A stretch of DNA of 64,000 bases, from assembly GCF_009905545.1 (NCBI RefSeq), contig NZ_JAAALB010000013.1, positions 1-64,000 of the forward strand. Direction: 5' to 3'. This document shows, piece by piece, positions 52,047 through 61,110 of the stretch; within the stretch, counting starts at the first letter, position 1, and each line of letters begins with the position of its first letter. Source of the stretch: Cellulophaga sp. BC115SP. Its GTDB lineage: Bacteria > Bacteroidota > Bacteroidia > Cytophagales > Spirosomataceae. The notes under the pieces were generated by a model that had not been told where the DNA came from, searched no databases, and worked only from the letters and a program-made list of their open reading frames with translations. The translations under genes and the position numbers were made by a program.

Positions 52047-53294
52047 ATGCTTAAATCATATAAAAATACCGTAACTGAGCGATTTTTACGCTATGTTCAA
52101 ATAGATACACAATCAGACCCAGATTCATCGGCACAGCCTTCTACCGAAAAACAAAAAGATTTGAGTCGTGTATTGGTCGACGAACTTCTTGCGATGGGTA
52201 TCTCGGACGCCGAACTAGACGAGTACGGTTATGTATATGCCACAATACCAGCTACTTCTGAGAAAATAGTGCCTGTGATATGCTTCTGTTCGCATGTAGA
52301 CACATCTCCAGATTGTTCAGGGAAAGAGGTAAAACCTATTATTCATTATAACTATCAAGGACAGGATTTGGTTTTGCCAGATGATCATTCTCAGGTAATT
52401 CGTTGTGCCGAACATCCTGATTTGCCTGCCCAAATTGGTAACGATATAATTACCGCAAGTGGCAAAACTTTATTGGGTGCCGACAACAAAGCAGGTGTTG
52501 CCGAAATTATGGATGCTGCCTATTACTTAATGACTCATCCTGAGATTCAACACGGAAAAGTTAGAATCTTGTTTACGCCAGATGAAGAAATCGGTAGAGG
52601 AACAGCTAAGGTAGATCTTGAAAAACTAGGTGCTGATTTTGGATATACAATCGATGGCGAAACATTAGGTTCATTGGAAGATGAGACATTCTCGGCTGAT
52701 GGTGTTGTCATTAAAATTACAGGTGTGAGTCAACACCCTGGTTTTGCCAAGGGTAAAATGGAAAGTGCCTTGAAAATAGCAGCCGAAATTGTGGCAAATC
52801 TGCCCAAAGAGACTCTTTCTCCAGAGACTACCGAAGGCAAAGAAGGCTTTATTCATCCTGTTGGCATTTCAGGCGCGGTAGAAGAGGCATCTGTTAGTTT
52901 TATCATTCGTGATTTTACAGAGGAAAAACTCCACGAGCATGAGACGTTTTTGAAAAGCATCATGGAAAAAGTGTTGGGAAACTATCCCAATTCGAAGGCT
53001 ATTTTTGAGGTGCATGAGCAATATCGCAATATGAAAGAGATTCTGGATCAATATCCTCATGTAACGGCTTATGCGCTAGAAGCTATTGAGCGTGCAGGTA
53101 TTCCTGCCAAGCAAATGAGTATCCGTGGTGGTACAGATGGTTCTAGACTTTCATTTATGGGCTTGCCATGCCCAAATATCTTTGCAGGCGAACACGCTTT
53201 TCACGGGAAGCACGAATGGGTGTCAGTTCAGGATATGGAAAAAGCAGTGGAGACCATTGTGAATTTATGTTGTATTTGGGAGGAAAAAGCGTAG
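52047..53294 (+). CDS. pepT: Peptidase T (tripeptide aminopeptidase)
   Basis: M20 family di-zinc aminopeptidase that removes the N-terminal residue of tripeptides; cytosolic. 415 residues from the ATG at 52047 (MLKSYKNTVTERFLRYVQID). Metal-site motifs: CFCSHVDTSPDCSG near residue 80, LLGADNKAGVAEIMDAA near 140 (bridging Asp), FTPDEEIGRGTAKVD with the catalytic Glu near 175, YTIDGETLGSLEDETFSADG near 200, GGTDGSRLSFMGLPCPNIFA and the final ligand in EHAFHGKHEWV. All in family order and length. Followed 150 nt later by polA on the same strand. Confidence 0.97.
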   Translation: MLKSYKNTVTERFLRYVQIDTQSDPDSSAQPSTEKQKDLSRVLVDELLAMGISDAELDEYGYVYATIPATSEKIVPVICFCSHVDTSPDCSGKEVKPIIHYNYQGQDLVLPDDHSQVIRCAEHPDLPAQIGNDIITASGKTLLGADNKAGVAEIMDAAYYLMTHPEIQHGKVRILFTPDEEIGRGTAKVDLEKLGADFGYTIDGETLGSLEDETFSADGVVIKITGVSQHPGFAKGKMESALKIAAEIVANLPKETLSPETTEGKEGFIHPVGISGAVEEASVSFIIRDFTEEKLHEHETFLKSIMEKVLGNYPNSKAIFEVHEQYRNMKEILDQYPHVTAYALEAIERAGIPAKQMSIRGGTDGSRLSFMGLPCPNIFAGEHAFHGKHEWVSVQDMEKAVETIVNLCCIWEEKA

Positions 53295-53445
53295 GTCATT
53301 AAGGCTAAATCATACTTTGATTAGTAAAATGACAAAAGTATGATTTACCTCCATAAATTTGTATTATCATCTCAAAATGAATTTGAGCTATTTAATTTTA
53401 TGCACATGATATTCTGTAATTTTAGGTGCATGAAATCCCAACTTT

Positions 53446-56271
53446 ATGAAAAAATTATTCCTACTCGACGCAATGGCATTGATTTATCGTGCTCACTTTG
53501 CGTTTCAAAAAACACCTCGTATTAGTTCAAAAGGACTAAATACTAGTGCTGTTTTTGGTTTTGCTAATACCTTACTTGAAATTTTAGCCAAAGAAAAACC
53601 TACCCACTTGGGTGTTGCCTTTGATACGCCAACGCCTACGTTTCGCCATGTGCAGTTTGAGGCATATAAGGCGCAACGTCAAGAGCAACCTGAAGATATT
53701 ACTGTTGCAATTCCTTATGTAAAGCGCTTGTTAGAAGCCATGAACATTCCTATTTTATTGATGGAAGGCTATGAGGCTGATGACGTCATTGGTACATTGG
53801 TCAAGAAGGCTGTTCGTGAACATGAGGATATGGAAATTTATATGATGACTCCCGACAAAGACTACGGTCAGTTGGTAGAGGAGCGCATCAAAATGTACAA
53901 ACCTGCCTTTATGGGTAAGGGTGTCGAAATTCTTGGGCCACAAGAGGTTTGTGACAAATGGGGAATCGAAAGTGTATCTCAAGTGATTGATATTTTAGGT
54001 TTGATGGGTGATGCTGTAGATAATATCCCTGGTATTCCGGGTATTGGTGAAAAAACAGCGCAAAAGCTTATTGCCGAGTTTGGAAGTGTAGAAAACTTGA
54101 TTGCTAATGCAGATAAATTAAAGGGTAAGCAGAAGGAAAATGTGGTCAACTTTGCTCAACAAGGCTTATTGTCAAAAGAGTTAGCTACGATTCTATGTGA
54201 AGTACCTATCGAGTTTCATGAGGAGTCATTGAGACTTTCAGAAGTAAATAAAGACTTACTCTCTCCATTATTGGATGAATTAGAGTTTAGAACTTTGCGA
54301 AAACGCTTGTTAGGAGAGGAATCTGAACCTGTAGCTAAAGAGGATACTGTTTCTGCAAAAGCTTCAAAAGCTGCTGCCGCAGGTCAAATGGATTTATTTG
54401 GAGGATTGGTTTCTGAAAAACCTCTTGTTATCACCGAAACGACGCTCGAATCTAAACAAAATATCTTCTCTACCATTCACCAATATCATGCGGTAGATAC
54501 CCCAGAGCTTCGTCAAAATTTAGTACACTTCTTGAGTTTACAAGAAGCTATTTGTTTTGATACAGAAACAACAAGCGTTGATGCCGTGGAGGCGGAATTG
54601 GTGGGATTGGCATTTGCTTACCGTAAAGGCGAGGCATTTTATGTCCCTGTACCAGCCGATCAAGCACAGGCACAAGCGATTGTAGATGAATTTCGTCCTG
54701 TTTTGGAAAATGAGAGCATCGAAAAAATTGCCCAGAATATCAAATATGATTTGATGGTTTTGCAAAGATATGGTTTGACTGTAAAAGGTAAATTGTATGA
54801 TACCATGTTAGCGCATTATCTAATCGAGCCAGAAAAACGCCACAATATGGATATTTTGGCAGAAGATTATTTGAACTATACCCCTGTATCGATTGAAGAG
54901 CTTATTGGTAAAAAAGGAGCGAAGCAGGGAAATATGCGTGATGTAGAACTGGAAAAAATCAAAGAATATGCTGCAGAAGATGCCGATATTACTTTGCAAC
55001 TCAAAGATAGACTACATCCGATTTTGGCTGAAAATGCAGGAGCTGTTAAATTGTTTGAAGAGGTAGAAATGCCTTTAACACAAGTTTTGGCTGATATTGA
55101 AATGGAAGGCGTGCGCATCGATACAGAGTTTTTGGGCAATATGTCCAAGGAACTGGAAACTGATATGCGTATCGTACAAGATAGAATTTTCGAATTGGCA
55201 GGAGTTGAATTTAATATTGGTTCACCGAAACAATTAGGAGAAATTCTTTTTGAAAAACTCAAGCTTGACCCTAAGGCTAAAAAGACCAAAACAGGTCAAT
55301 ATATGACAGGGGAGGAGATTTTGTCTAAACTAGAATCTGAACATGAGATTGCGAAAAAAATTCTAGATTTTAGAGAATTACAAAAACTAAAATCTACTTA
55401 TGTCGATGCCTTGCCTCAATTAGTTTCGCCAACAACAGGTCGTATTCATACCTCTTTTAATCAGGCTGTGGCGGTTACGGGTCGTTTGTCAAGTACTAAT
55501 CCAAATTTGCAGAATATTCCGATTCGCACACCTCGTGGCCGTGAGATTCGCAAAGCATTTATTCCTAGAAATGAAGAGTTTTTGATTTTATCAGCCGATT
55601 ACTCTCAGATAGAGTTACGCATTATGGCGGCTTTTGCACAAGATGAATCTATGATTGAAGCCTTTAATCAAGGTAGAGATATTCACGCAACAACGGCTGC
55701 AAAAGTATTTAATGTGAGCTTGGATGAGGTAACGTCTGATATGCGTCGAAAGGCTAAGACCGTAAATTTTGGTATTATTTATGGCGTATCGGCTTTTGGT
55801 TTGTCACAACAAATTGCGATTTCTCGTACCGAAGCCAAAGAAATTATTGATAGTTACTGGAGAGAGTTTCCTGCCATAAAACAATATATGGATTCAGCAA
55901 TAATCAAGGCTAGGGATACAGGTTATTGTGAAACGATTCTTGGACGTAGAAGATATTTGCGAGATATCAATGCGCAAAATATGGTCGAAAGAGGCTTTGC
56001 AGAACGAAATGCTATTAATGCGCCAATTCAAGGTTCGGCAGCAGATATGATTAAGGTGGCAATGATTAAGGTGAATGATTTTATCAAGAAAGAAAAACTT
56101 CGTTCTCGTATGATTTTGACAGTGCATGACGAATTAGTATTCGATGCTCATCGCGATGAGTTAGATTTACTAAAAGAACGTGTAAATGACTTGATGATTC
56201 ATGCCATATATTTTCCTGTAAAAATGGAAACAGGTATGGGTGTTGGTCAAAACTGGCTAGAGGCACATTAA
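53446..56271 (+). CDS. polA: DNA polymerase I
   Basis: 941 residues, three domains. 5'-3' exonuclease (about 1-290): LFLLDAMALIYRAHFAF, AFDTPTPTFRHVQFEAYKAQ, MTPDKDYGQLV, LMGDAVDNIPGIPGIGEKTA. 3'-5' exonuclease (about 350-540): ICFDTETTSVDAVEAELVG with the catalytic DxE, and YAAEDADITLQLKD, so proofreading is probably active. Polymerase (about 560-941): TGRLSSTNPNLQNIPIRTPR, LSADYSQIELRIMAAFA (motif A), RRKAKTVNFGIIYGVSAFGL (motif B) and LTVHDELVF (motif C). It does Okazaki-fragment maturation and repair synthesis. A linker with Ala/Lys repeats joins the first two domains (KEDTVSAKASKAAAAG). Confidence 0.98.
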   Translation: MKKLFLLDAMALIYRAHFAFQKTPRISSKGLNTSAVFGFANTLLEILAKEKPTHLGVAFDTPTPTFRHVQFEAYKAQRQEQPEDITVAIPYVKRLLEAMNIPILLMEGYEADDVIGTLVKKAVREHEDMEIYMMTPDKDYGQLVEERIKMYKPAFMGKGVEILGPQEVCDKWGIESVSQVIDILGLMGDAVDNIPGIPGIGEKTAQKLIAEFGSVENLIANADKLKGKQKENVVNFAQQGLLSKELATILCEVPIEFHEESLRLSEVNKDLLSPLLDELEFRTLRKRLLGEESEPVAKEDTVSAKASKAAAAGQMDLFGGLVSEKPLVITETTLESKQNIFSTIHQYHAVDTPELRQNLVHFLSLQEAICFDTETTSVDAVEAELVGLAFAYRKGEAFYVPVPADQAQAQAIVDEFRPVLENESIEKIAQNIKYDLMVLQRYGLTVKGKLYDTMLAHYLIEPEKRHNMDILAEDYLNYTPVSIEELIGKKGAKQGNMRDVELEKIKEYAAEDADITLQLKDRLHPILAENAGAVKLFEEVEMPLTQVLADIEMEGVRIDTEFLGNMSKELETDMRIVQDRIFELAGVEFNIGSPKQLGEILFEKLKLDPKAKKTKTGQYMTGEEILSKLESEHEIAKKILDFRELQKLKSTYVDALPQLVSPTTGRIHTSFNQAVAVTGRLSSTNPNLQNIPIRTPRGREIRKAFIPRNEEFLILSADYSQIELRIMAAFAQDESMIEAFNQGRDIHATTAAKVFNVSLDEVTSDMRRKAKTVNFGIIYGVSAFGLSQQIAISRTEAKEIIDSYWREFPAIKQYMDSAIIKARDTGYCETILGRRRYLRDINAQNMVERGFAERNAINAPIQGSAADMIKVAMIKVNDFIKKEKLRSRMILTVHDELVFDAHRDELDLLKERVNDLMIHAIYFPVKMETGMGVGQNWLEAH

Positions 56272-56300
56272 TGAATATGATTTCCAACTAAATAAAGCAG

Positions 56301-56520
56301 GTGCTGGTGCTGGATTCCTATCCAGTACCTATTTTTTCTTAGGATTCTATCCTATAACCCATAAAATAGTTTTACAGCAAATCAAAAATTTCTATGTCCA
56401 GAGAATACTTACGCTGGTGCTGGATTCCTATCCAGCACCTACTTTTTCTTAGGATTTTAATCCTAAAACCTATAAAATAGTTTTACAACAAAATAAGAAG
56501 TTCTATGTCTAGAAAATACA
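56301..56520 (+). repeat. REP palindromes in two imperfect 110-bp tandem units upstream of the RAYT gene
   Basis: Units 56301-56410 and 56411-56520 are imperfect tandem copies. Each has a REP palindrome GTGCTGGAT-TCCT-ATCCAGCAC (56307-56328, with one changed base, and 56417-56438), then a second palindrome around TTAGGAT/ATCCTAA (56340-56354; 56449-56467), then a run ending in TTCTATGTC. Unit 1 thus carries a decayed copy of the RAYT start (ATG at 56394: MSREYL) 111 nt before the real one at 56505 (MSRKYK). Confidence 0.85.
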
Positions 56521-57056
56521 AGTTTATAGACCAATCGAGTCTATATTTTATCAGCACTGCAACAGTTTATTGGGTAGATGTATTTACAAGAGAGGAGTAC
56601 AATAATATCCTCATAGAAAACCTATCTTTCTGTGTTAAGGAAAAAGACCTTGATATTTATGCCTATTGCTTGATGACCAATCATTTTCATGCCATCATCG
56701 GAACTAGAGGAAGACCGATGGATAAAATTTTACGTGAATTAAAACAGTTTACCGCAAAACGTATTATAGCCGCTATTGAAAACAATCCGTTTGAATCAAG
56801 AAAAAAATGGATGTTAAGGCTTTTTGAGTGGTCTGGTAGACGAACAGCAGGGAATGAGAAATACCAGTTTTGGCAACATGATAATCATCCAATATGGCTA
56901 AATTCTTATGATGTGATAATGCAAAAATTGGATTATATTCATCAAAATCCTGTGAAAGCTGGTTTGGTGGATAAGCCCGAAGATTGGCGATATAGTTCGG
57001 CAAAGAATTATTATACTAAAGAGCAAACAGCGTTAGAGGTAATTTTATTAGAGTAA
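56505..57056 (+). CDS. REP-associated tyrosine transposase (RAYT, Y1_Tnp family)
   Basis: 183 residues. HUH single-strand endonuclease related to IS200/IS605 TnpA: SSLYFISTATVYWVDVFTRE, the metal-binding HUH motif in LMTNHFHAIIGTRG near residue 65, KQFTAKRIIAAIE, FWQHDNHPIWLNSYDVIMQK and the catalytic Tyr in LDYIHQNPVKAGLVDKPEDW near 140, followed by RYSSAKNYYT. Family members cut and move or maintain REP palindromes. Here the gene is bracketed by such palindromes in opposite orientation (loop TCCT on the left, GGGA on the right). Intact and probably functional. Confidence 0.95.
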   Translation: MSRKYKFIDQSSLYFISTATVYWVDVFTREEYNNILIENLSFCVKEKDLDIYAYCLMTNHFHAIIGTRGRPMDKILRELKQFTAKRIIAAIENNPFESRKKWMLRLFEWSGRRTAGNEKYQFWQHDNHPIWLNSYDVIMQKLDYIHQNPVKAGLVDKPEDWRYSSAKNYYTKEQTALEVILLE

Positions 57057-57299
57057 TAAAGGATTGAAATCCTTAGAAAAGGTAGGTGCTGGATGGGAAT
57101 CCAGCACTAGCATAGGATTATATTCATCAAAATCCTGTGAAAGCTGGTTTGGTAGATAAGCCCGAAGATTGGCGATATAGTTCGGCAAAGAATTATTATA
57201 CTAAAGAGCAAACAGCGTTAGAGGTAATTTTATTAGAGTAATAAAGGATTGGAATCCTTAGAAAAGGTAGGTGCTGGATGGGAGTCCAGCACCAGCATA
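56930..57299 (+). repeat. 185-bp tandem duplication covering the RAYT 3' end and right REP
   Basis: Copy 1 is 56930-57114 and copy 2 is 57115-57299; I count 4 differences in 185 positions. Each contains the last 42 codons of the RAYT gene, a palindrome AAGGATT-N2-AATCCTT (57059-57074 and +185) and a REP GTGCTGGAT-GGGA-ATCCAGCAC (57086-57107; the second copy has GGGA-GTCCAGCAC at 57271-57292). The junction falls at the shared GGATTATA/AGGATTATA sequence. Confidence 0.9.
57116..57241 (+). pseudogene. Duplicated C-terminal fragment of the RAYT gene
   Basis: Second copy of the codons for DYIHQNPVKAGLVDKPEDWR onward to ALEVILLE and the stop, including the catalytic Tyr, with one silent or near-silent change (GTGGAT to GTAGAT). 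It has no start codon and no HUH motif, so cannot encode an enzyme. Confidence 0.85.
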
Positions 57300-57331
57300 G
57301 GTCTCTACTACTAGAATACAAATTTTAACAT

Positions 57332-57366
57332 AATCACTCATCCGCTCAATCACTAAATCACTAAAT
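57332..57366. repeat. TGAGTGA-word track downstream of the M28 peptidase gene
   Basis: AATCACTCATCCGCTCAATC followed by ACTAAATCACTAAAT; nearly the same phrase as 8599-8633 after acs. The 329-nt gap 57057-57385 otherwise consists of the RAYT 3' duplication. Confidence 0.5.
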
Positions 57367-57385
57367 TAGGAACGACTCAGGTTTC

Positions 57386-58759
57386 TTACAAACCGTATTT
57401 ATCTAACAAGTAAACTAATGAAGCCATAGAAGCTGCACCAAGCTCTAATTCACGTTGATTTACGGTATCAAATTTGTCATTCGAAGCATGGTGATATTCA
57501 AAATAACGTTGAGAATCTGGTTTAAAGCCAATCAACACTGTTCCTTGTGGACCCAATGGGCCGATGTCGACACCTCCGCCACCACGCTCGATTTCGTGTA
57601 AACCGTATGGAGCAAACAAAGATTTATATCCTTGGATTTTTTCGAAAACAGAGGCAGCAGCACCCTGAATACCAAAGCCTTTGGGTGTAAAACCACCACT
57701 ATCTGATTCCAAGGCGAAGATATGTTTCTCATTATTCTGCTTCGCTAACTCTGCGTATTTGATACCACCACGGTTACCATTTTCTTCATTCATAAAAAGA
57801 ACAATACGGATAGTGCGCTTAGGTCTGATACCTAGTTCTTTGAACAATCGTAGCACTTCCATCGACTGAGCAATACCTGTACCATCGTCATGTGCGCCCT
57901 GAGCAACATCCCAAGAATCCAAGTGACCACCCACTACAATATATTCATCTGGCTTTTCAGAGCCTTTAATTTCAGCCACTACATTGTGTGATGGAGCGTC
58001 ATCTAAGGTTTCACAGTTTTGTTTGAAGAAGAACTGCGTTTTAGGATTTTCTTTAAGTGTTTTACTTAAAAGTTCTGCGGCATTGGTTGAAATAGCTCCA
58101 GCAGGAATCAAAGGAACACCTGTGGCGTATTGCATCGAGCCTGTGTGAGGGTAATCGTTCAATGTGTTACTCAATGAACGTATAATCACACCGATAGCGC
58201 CTACTTTACTGGCTTCATTAGCTCCACTGCGACGTTGGTCGCCTGCACCGCCATAGGCTTCAAAGGTATTGATTTTTGTAGCATCCATCGGACGATTGAA
58301 GAAAATGATTTTTCCTTCGCACTTTTCTTTTCCTAAGGCACGTAATTCTTGAAAGTTTTGAACCTCGATTACTTCAGCTTGTAATCCTTTTTTAGGCGTT
58401 GCAATTGAGCCACCTAATGCCAATAAAGGAACCGTGATTTTCTGCTTACCATTTACAATGTATGCTTCTTCTTTTGCACCACGTTCCCAGTGAGGAACCA
58501 TCACATCTTGTAAGAAAACACGATCTGCACCTGCTTGCTCTAGTACACTTTTACCCCATTGCACAGCCTTAGCAGCATTGGCAGAACCTGCCAAACGCCC
58601 ACCAATTTGAGTAGTTAATTGACGAAGCCATTCATAAGACTGTCCATGCGTAAGAGTAGCATCATATAATTTTTTAACGATAACTGAGTCGGCTGTTTGC
58701 GCTTGACTGAGCGTTGCCGACAGTAATAGTGTTGTGATGAAGGAGTATTTTTTTTTCAT
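57386..58759 (-). CDS. M28 family metallopeptidase with PA domain (carboxypeptidase Q-like), exported
   Basis: 457 residues from the ATG at 58759, which starts the signal MKKKYSFITTLLLSATLSQA then Q; a longer frame adds 12 residues. A protease-associated domain lies around 120-260 (GKIIFFNRPMDATKINTFEA). The di-zinc site: His and Asp in YIVVGGHLDSWDVAQGAHDDGTG near 290-305, Glu-Glu in FMNEENGNRGGIKYAE near 340, and a late His in YFEYHHASNDKFDTVNQREL. This is the order of carboxypeptidase Q and related aminopeptidases, acting on peptides in the periplasm. The deacetylase gene ends 58 nt upstream on the same strand, so they may be co-transcribed. Confidence 0.93.
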   Translation of the reverse strand: MKKKYSFITTLLLSATLSQAQTADSVIVKKLYDATLTHGQSYEWLRQLTTQIGGRLAGSANAAKAVQWGKSVLEQAGADRVFLQDVMVPHWERGAKEEAYIVNGKQKITVPLLALGGSIATPKKGLQAEVIEVQNFQELRALGKEKCEGKIIFFNRPMDATKINTFEAYGGAGDQRRSGANEASKVGAIGVIIRSLSNTLNDYPHTGSMQYATGVPLIPAGAISTNAAELLSKTLKENPKTQFFFKQNCETLDDAPSHNVVAEIKGSEKPDEYIVVGGHLDSWDVAQGAHDDGTGIAQSMEVLRLFKELGIRPKRTIRIVLFMNEENGNRGGIKYAELAKQNNEKHIFALESDSGGFTPKGFGIQGAAASVFEKIQGYKSLFAPYGLHEIERGGGGVDIGPLGPQGTVLIGFKPDSQRYFEYHHASNDKFDTVNQRELELGAASMASLVYLLDKYGL

Positions 58760-58817
58760 GAATAAAGGTAATGTTTGCGTGTAAGACGGAGCCAAACACT
58801 TGTGGATTGAATGAAAA

Positions 58818-59645
58818 TTATGGTTTGTTGAATTGGCTTAATTCAGCCATGGTATAGGTTTTCAGACCTAATTTAGCACTTTCTGATAAAATATACGTCA
58901 AAAATTCGACTTCAAATCCATATTCTTGTCCTGTCTGCGGTGTTTGAAATAAAGGTTTATGCCCAAAAAGCATTGCAACACTTTGGGTATTCTTTGCCTT
59001 TTTCAATACTTCTACTATCTCTTTTTCGGAGAGTTCATTACTAATATCAATCATTAAAGCACTTACGCTTTTGGATTGATTGGGTTTAAAATAGATTTCA
59101 TTGATCTCATCAATTTTTCGCTCAAATACCCAATTCCCAAGCCTTCTTTTTTTCAGGGAAACATCTCTCAATAGATTGAAATATTGGTAGAGCTTTTGGT
59201 CGAGCCACCAAAACTGAGAGCCTCCCGGATGGGCAAAGGTCGTAGGTTTAAAGCCATGTTTTTTCATGGTGTTTAAAGCGGGAAATATTTCCACTTCAAA
59301 GTATTCTCGTATCGAATTACGCCACACAAAAGGTATGGATTGGGTATGTATTGCACCATGACAAGCAATTTCATGACCATCTTTGGATAATTCACTTAAC
59401 ATATTCCATTCTTCTGAGCTAAGGCTATCAGGCTGAGTCAAGTAAAAGGTTACATGCGCATTATATTTCCTAAATATAGGACGCAATAAATGCCATTCTT
59501 TGATGTATCGGTCATCAAAGGAAAGTGCGATTCCAGCCTTGGGCATATTTTGTGGAAAGAGGTAGCTTCTGAAAAGCCATAAACTGCTCATACTTAGCGC
59601 CACTAATAATGCAATTATCCCTCTTTTTTGTCTTATAAATATCAT
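58818..59645 (-). CDS. Polysaccharide deacetylase (NodB-like)
   Basis: 275 residues. A single N-terminal hydrophobic segment (GIIALLVALSMSSLWLFRSY) after RQKR anchors it in the inner membrane or is a signal. NodB homology motifs: IALSFDDRYIKEWHLLRPIF (motif 1 with the catalytic and metal Asp), HEIACHGAIHTQSIP (motif 2, HxxxH metal ligands), FAHPGGSQFWWLDQKL (motif 3, R replaced by H/P context), and a late MLFGHKPLF. It probably removes N- or O-acetyl groups from peptidoglycan or a surface glycan. Divergent from pgeF across 72 nt. Confidence 0.88.
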   Translation of the reverse strand: MIFIRQKRGIIALLVALSMSSLWLFRSYLFPQNMPKAGIALSFDDRYIKEWHLLRPIFRKYNAHVTFYLTQPDSLSSEEWNMLSELSKDGHEIACHGAIHTQSIPFVWRNSIREYFEVEIFPALNTMKKHGFKPTTFAHPGGSQFWWLDQKLYQYFNLLRDVSLKKRRLGNWVFERKIDEINEIYFKPNQSKSVSALMIDISNELSEKEIVEVLKKAKNTQSVAMLFGHKPLFQTPQTGQEYGFEVEFLTYILSESAKLGLKTYTMAELSQFNKP

Positions 59646-59656
59646 TTATTGAAAGG

Positions 59657-59689
59657 TTGAAATGTACACTCGATATTCTTATAACTTTG
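59657..59689 (+). promoter_or_regulatory. pgeF promoter (TTGA-N21-TAACTTTG)
   Basis: TAACTTTG at 59682-59689 is identical to the aceB -7 box; TTGA at 59657-59660 gives the -33 element with 21-nt spacing. The start codon is 28 nt further on. Confidence 0.6.
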
Positions 59690-59717
59690 TAGCGGGAAAA
59701 ATTTAAACTTATAAAAC

Positions 59718-60461
59718 ATGTTCAGACGACCTGAAATTTTTGAGCAATTTACAAATTTAGTTGCTGCAGAAACCACCAGGCATGGTGGAGTAAGCGAAAA
59801 ACCTTATACTTCGCTCAATTTGGGCCTGTATAGTGGTGACAAAAAAGAAACAATTATTCAAAACCGCAGAATTTTGTATGATGCCTTAGGAATTGGAGAA
59901 CGTAGAGTAGCACATTCTCGACAAACCCACAGCGATGAGGTGGTTGTGGCAACTAGAGGCAAAACATTTCAAGGTTATGATGCATTGGTTTCAAACAGAA
60001 AAGGTGTTTTTTTGAGTGTAACAGTAGCCGATTGTACACCAATTCTGATTTATGATCCTGTAAAACAGGCAGTCGGTGCAGTACATGCAGGTTGGCGCGG
60101 AACAGTCAGACAAATCACCGCAAAGGCGCTTCAGAAAATGCAAGAAGAGTTTGGGACAAGACCCGAAAATTGTTTTGCTTATGTCGGTACTTGTATCGAT
60201 GAGAAAAACTTTGAAGTAGGTATCGAGGTTGCTGATGAATTTAAACCAGATTTTAAAAGGTTTGACGACGAGCGCCAAAAGTATTTAATCGATTTGAAAA
60301 AGGCTAACCTTTCACAACTGTTAGACTGCGGTGTTCCTATCGAAAACATTCAAGTTTCTCAGTATTCTACGATTTTAAATAATGACGACTATTACTCTTT
60401 TCGAAAAGAAAAAGGTAATACTGGTCGATTTACTACCATCATAGGCATCCAGCCTGAATAA
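59718..60461 (+). CDS. pgeF: Peptidoglycan editing factor / laccase-domain protein (YfiH, polyphenol oxidase family)
   Basis: 247 residues. Family blocks: TTRHGGVSEKPYTSLNLGLY near residue 20, HSRQTHSDEVVVATRG near 65, VTVADCTPILIYDPVKQAVG followed by AVHAGWRGT (zinc-site His, Cys, His) near 105-130, and FRKEKGNTGRFTTIIGIQ at the end. Members cleave N-acetylmuramic-tripeptide intermediates wrongly carrying Ser in E. coli (PgeF) or act on purine nucleosides (FAMIN-like); the laccase name is historical. Cytosolic. A strong terminator lies about 100 nt after the stop. Confidence 0.93.
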   Translation: MFRRPEIFEQFTNLVAAETTRHGGVSEKPYTSLNLGLYSGDKKETIIQNRRILYDALGIGERRVAHSRQTHSDEVVVATRGKTFQGYDALVSNRKGVFLSVTVADCTPILIYDPVKQAVGAVHAGWRGTVRQITAKALQKMQEEFGTRPENCFAYVGTCIDEKNFEVGIEVADEFKPDFKRFDDERQKYLIDLKKANLSQLLDCGVPIENIQVSQYSTILNNDDYYSFRKEKGNTGRFTTIIGIQPE

Positions 60462-60558
60462 TTATTCTCTTGACAATTACCTGACGAATTTGAAAACCAG
60501 GGTTAACTATTGTTGATTAAACTGCTTTATAGACATTCTTTTTCTTTAATTTATACAG

Positions 60559-60588
60559 ATGGCTATCGAATCTTGTTTCGATAGCCAT
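60559..60588 (+). terminator. Terminator of pgeF
   Basis: ATGGCTATCGAA (60559-60570), loop TCTTGT, TTCGATAGCCAT (60577-60588), then TTTTGATTTT. Perfect 12-bp stem. Confidence 0.8.
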
Positions 60589-60726
60589 TTTTGATTTTGT
60601 GGAAATAAAGGATAAAATTGACTTATTTAAAGGCTTTATTCTTGGTAAAATTCAATAAAATTGTAGTAAATAAAGAACTTGTGTTGGAAAAATTATATTT
60701 TTTAGGTTCTTTGAAACTTAATGCTT

Positions 60727-60830
60727 TAACTTTGTGTCATAATACCAAACGAGATAACACTGGTTTAGTTATAGAGTGTTAAATGTTGCGTAATTTTTTG
60801 ATTTACAGAAAATTGCATAAGTGTTATCTC
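60727..60830 (+). promoter_or_regulatory. Promoter and structured leader of the 58-residue gene
   Basis: TAACTTTG at 60727-60734 is a good -7 box. In the leader, GAGATAACACT (60751-60761) can pair with AGTGTTATCTC (60820-60830) over 11 bp, or its part AACACT (60756-60761) with AGTGTT (60775-60780). GTTGC (60785-60789) can pair with GCAAC (60833-60837). The choices exclude each other, as in regulated leaders. Confidence 0.5.
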
Positions 60831-60883
60831 TTGCAACCTTCCATAAATGATTGGAAGACACTCTTCACTCAAATACTCTCAAA

Positions 60884-61060
60884 ATGAAATACAATTTGTT
60901 ATTGGCAGATTTAATTGTGAAGGAATCACAAAATGCCGCAGCTTCAAAAACTACGAAAGGTAGTGTAAAATCTGAAAAGAATAGTCGCAAATCATTCTGG
61001 AAAGCAGTTCTAGCTTTTATGCTTCGCAACCAGAGCGCGACAATGTATCGCGTAAGCTAG
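60884..61060 (+). CDS. 58-residue basic protein of unknown function
   Basis: Starts at the ATG at 60884 (an upstream in-frame TTG at 60851 is less likely). The sequence MKYNLLLADLIVKESQNAAA is followed by a Lys/Ser-rich basic part (KTTKGSVKSEKNSRKSFWKA) and a short hydrophobic end (VLAFMLRN). No family recognised. It has a promoter, a leader with alternative hairpins and a terminator, so the transcript is probably real; whether the peptide or the RNA matters is open. Confidence 0.5.
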   Translation: MKYNLLLADLIVKESQNAAASKTTKGSVKSEKNSRKSFWKAVLAFMLRNQSATMYRVS

Positions 61061-61110
61061 TAAAAGTATCTATGAAAAAACAAAAGCAACTCGGCAACCT
61101 CTTGATAAGC

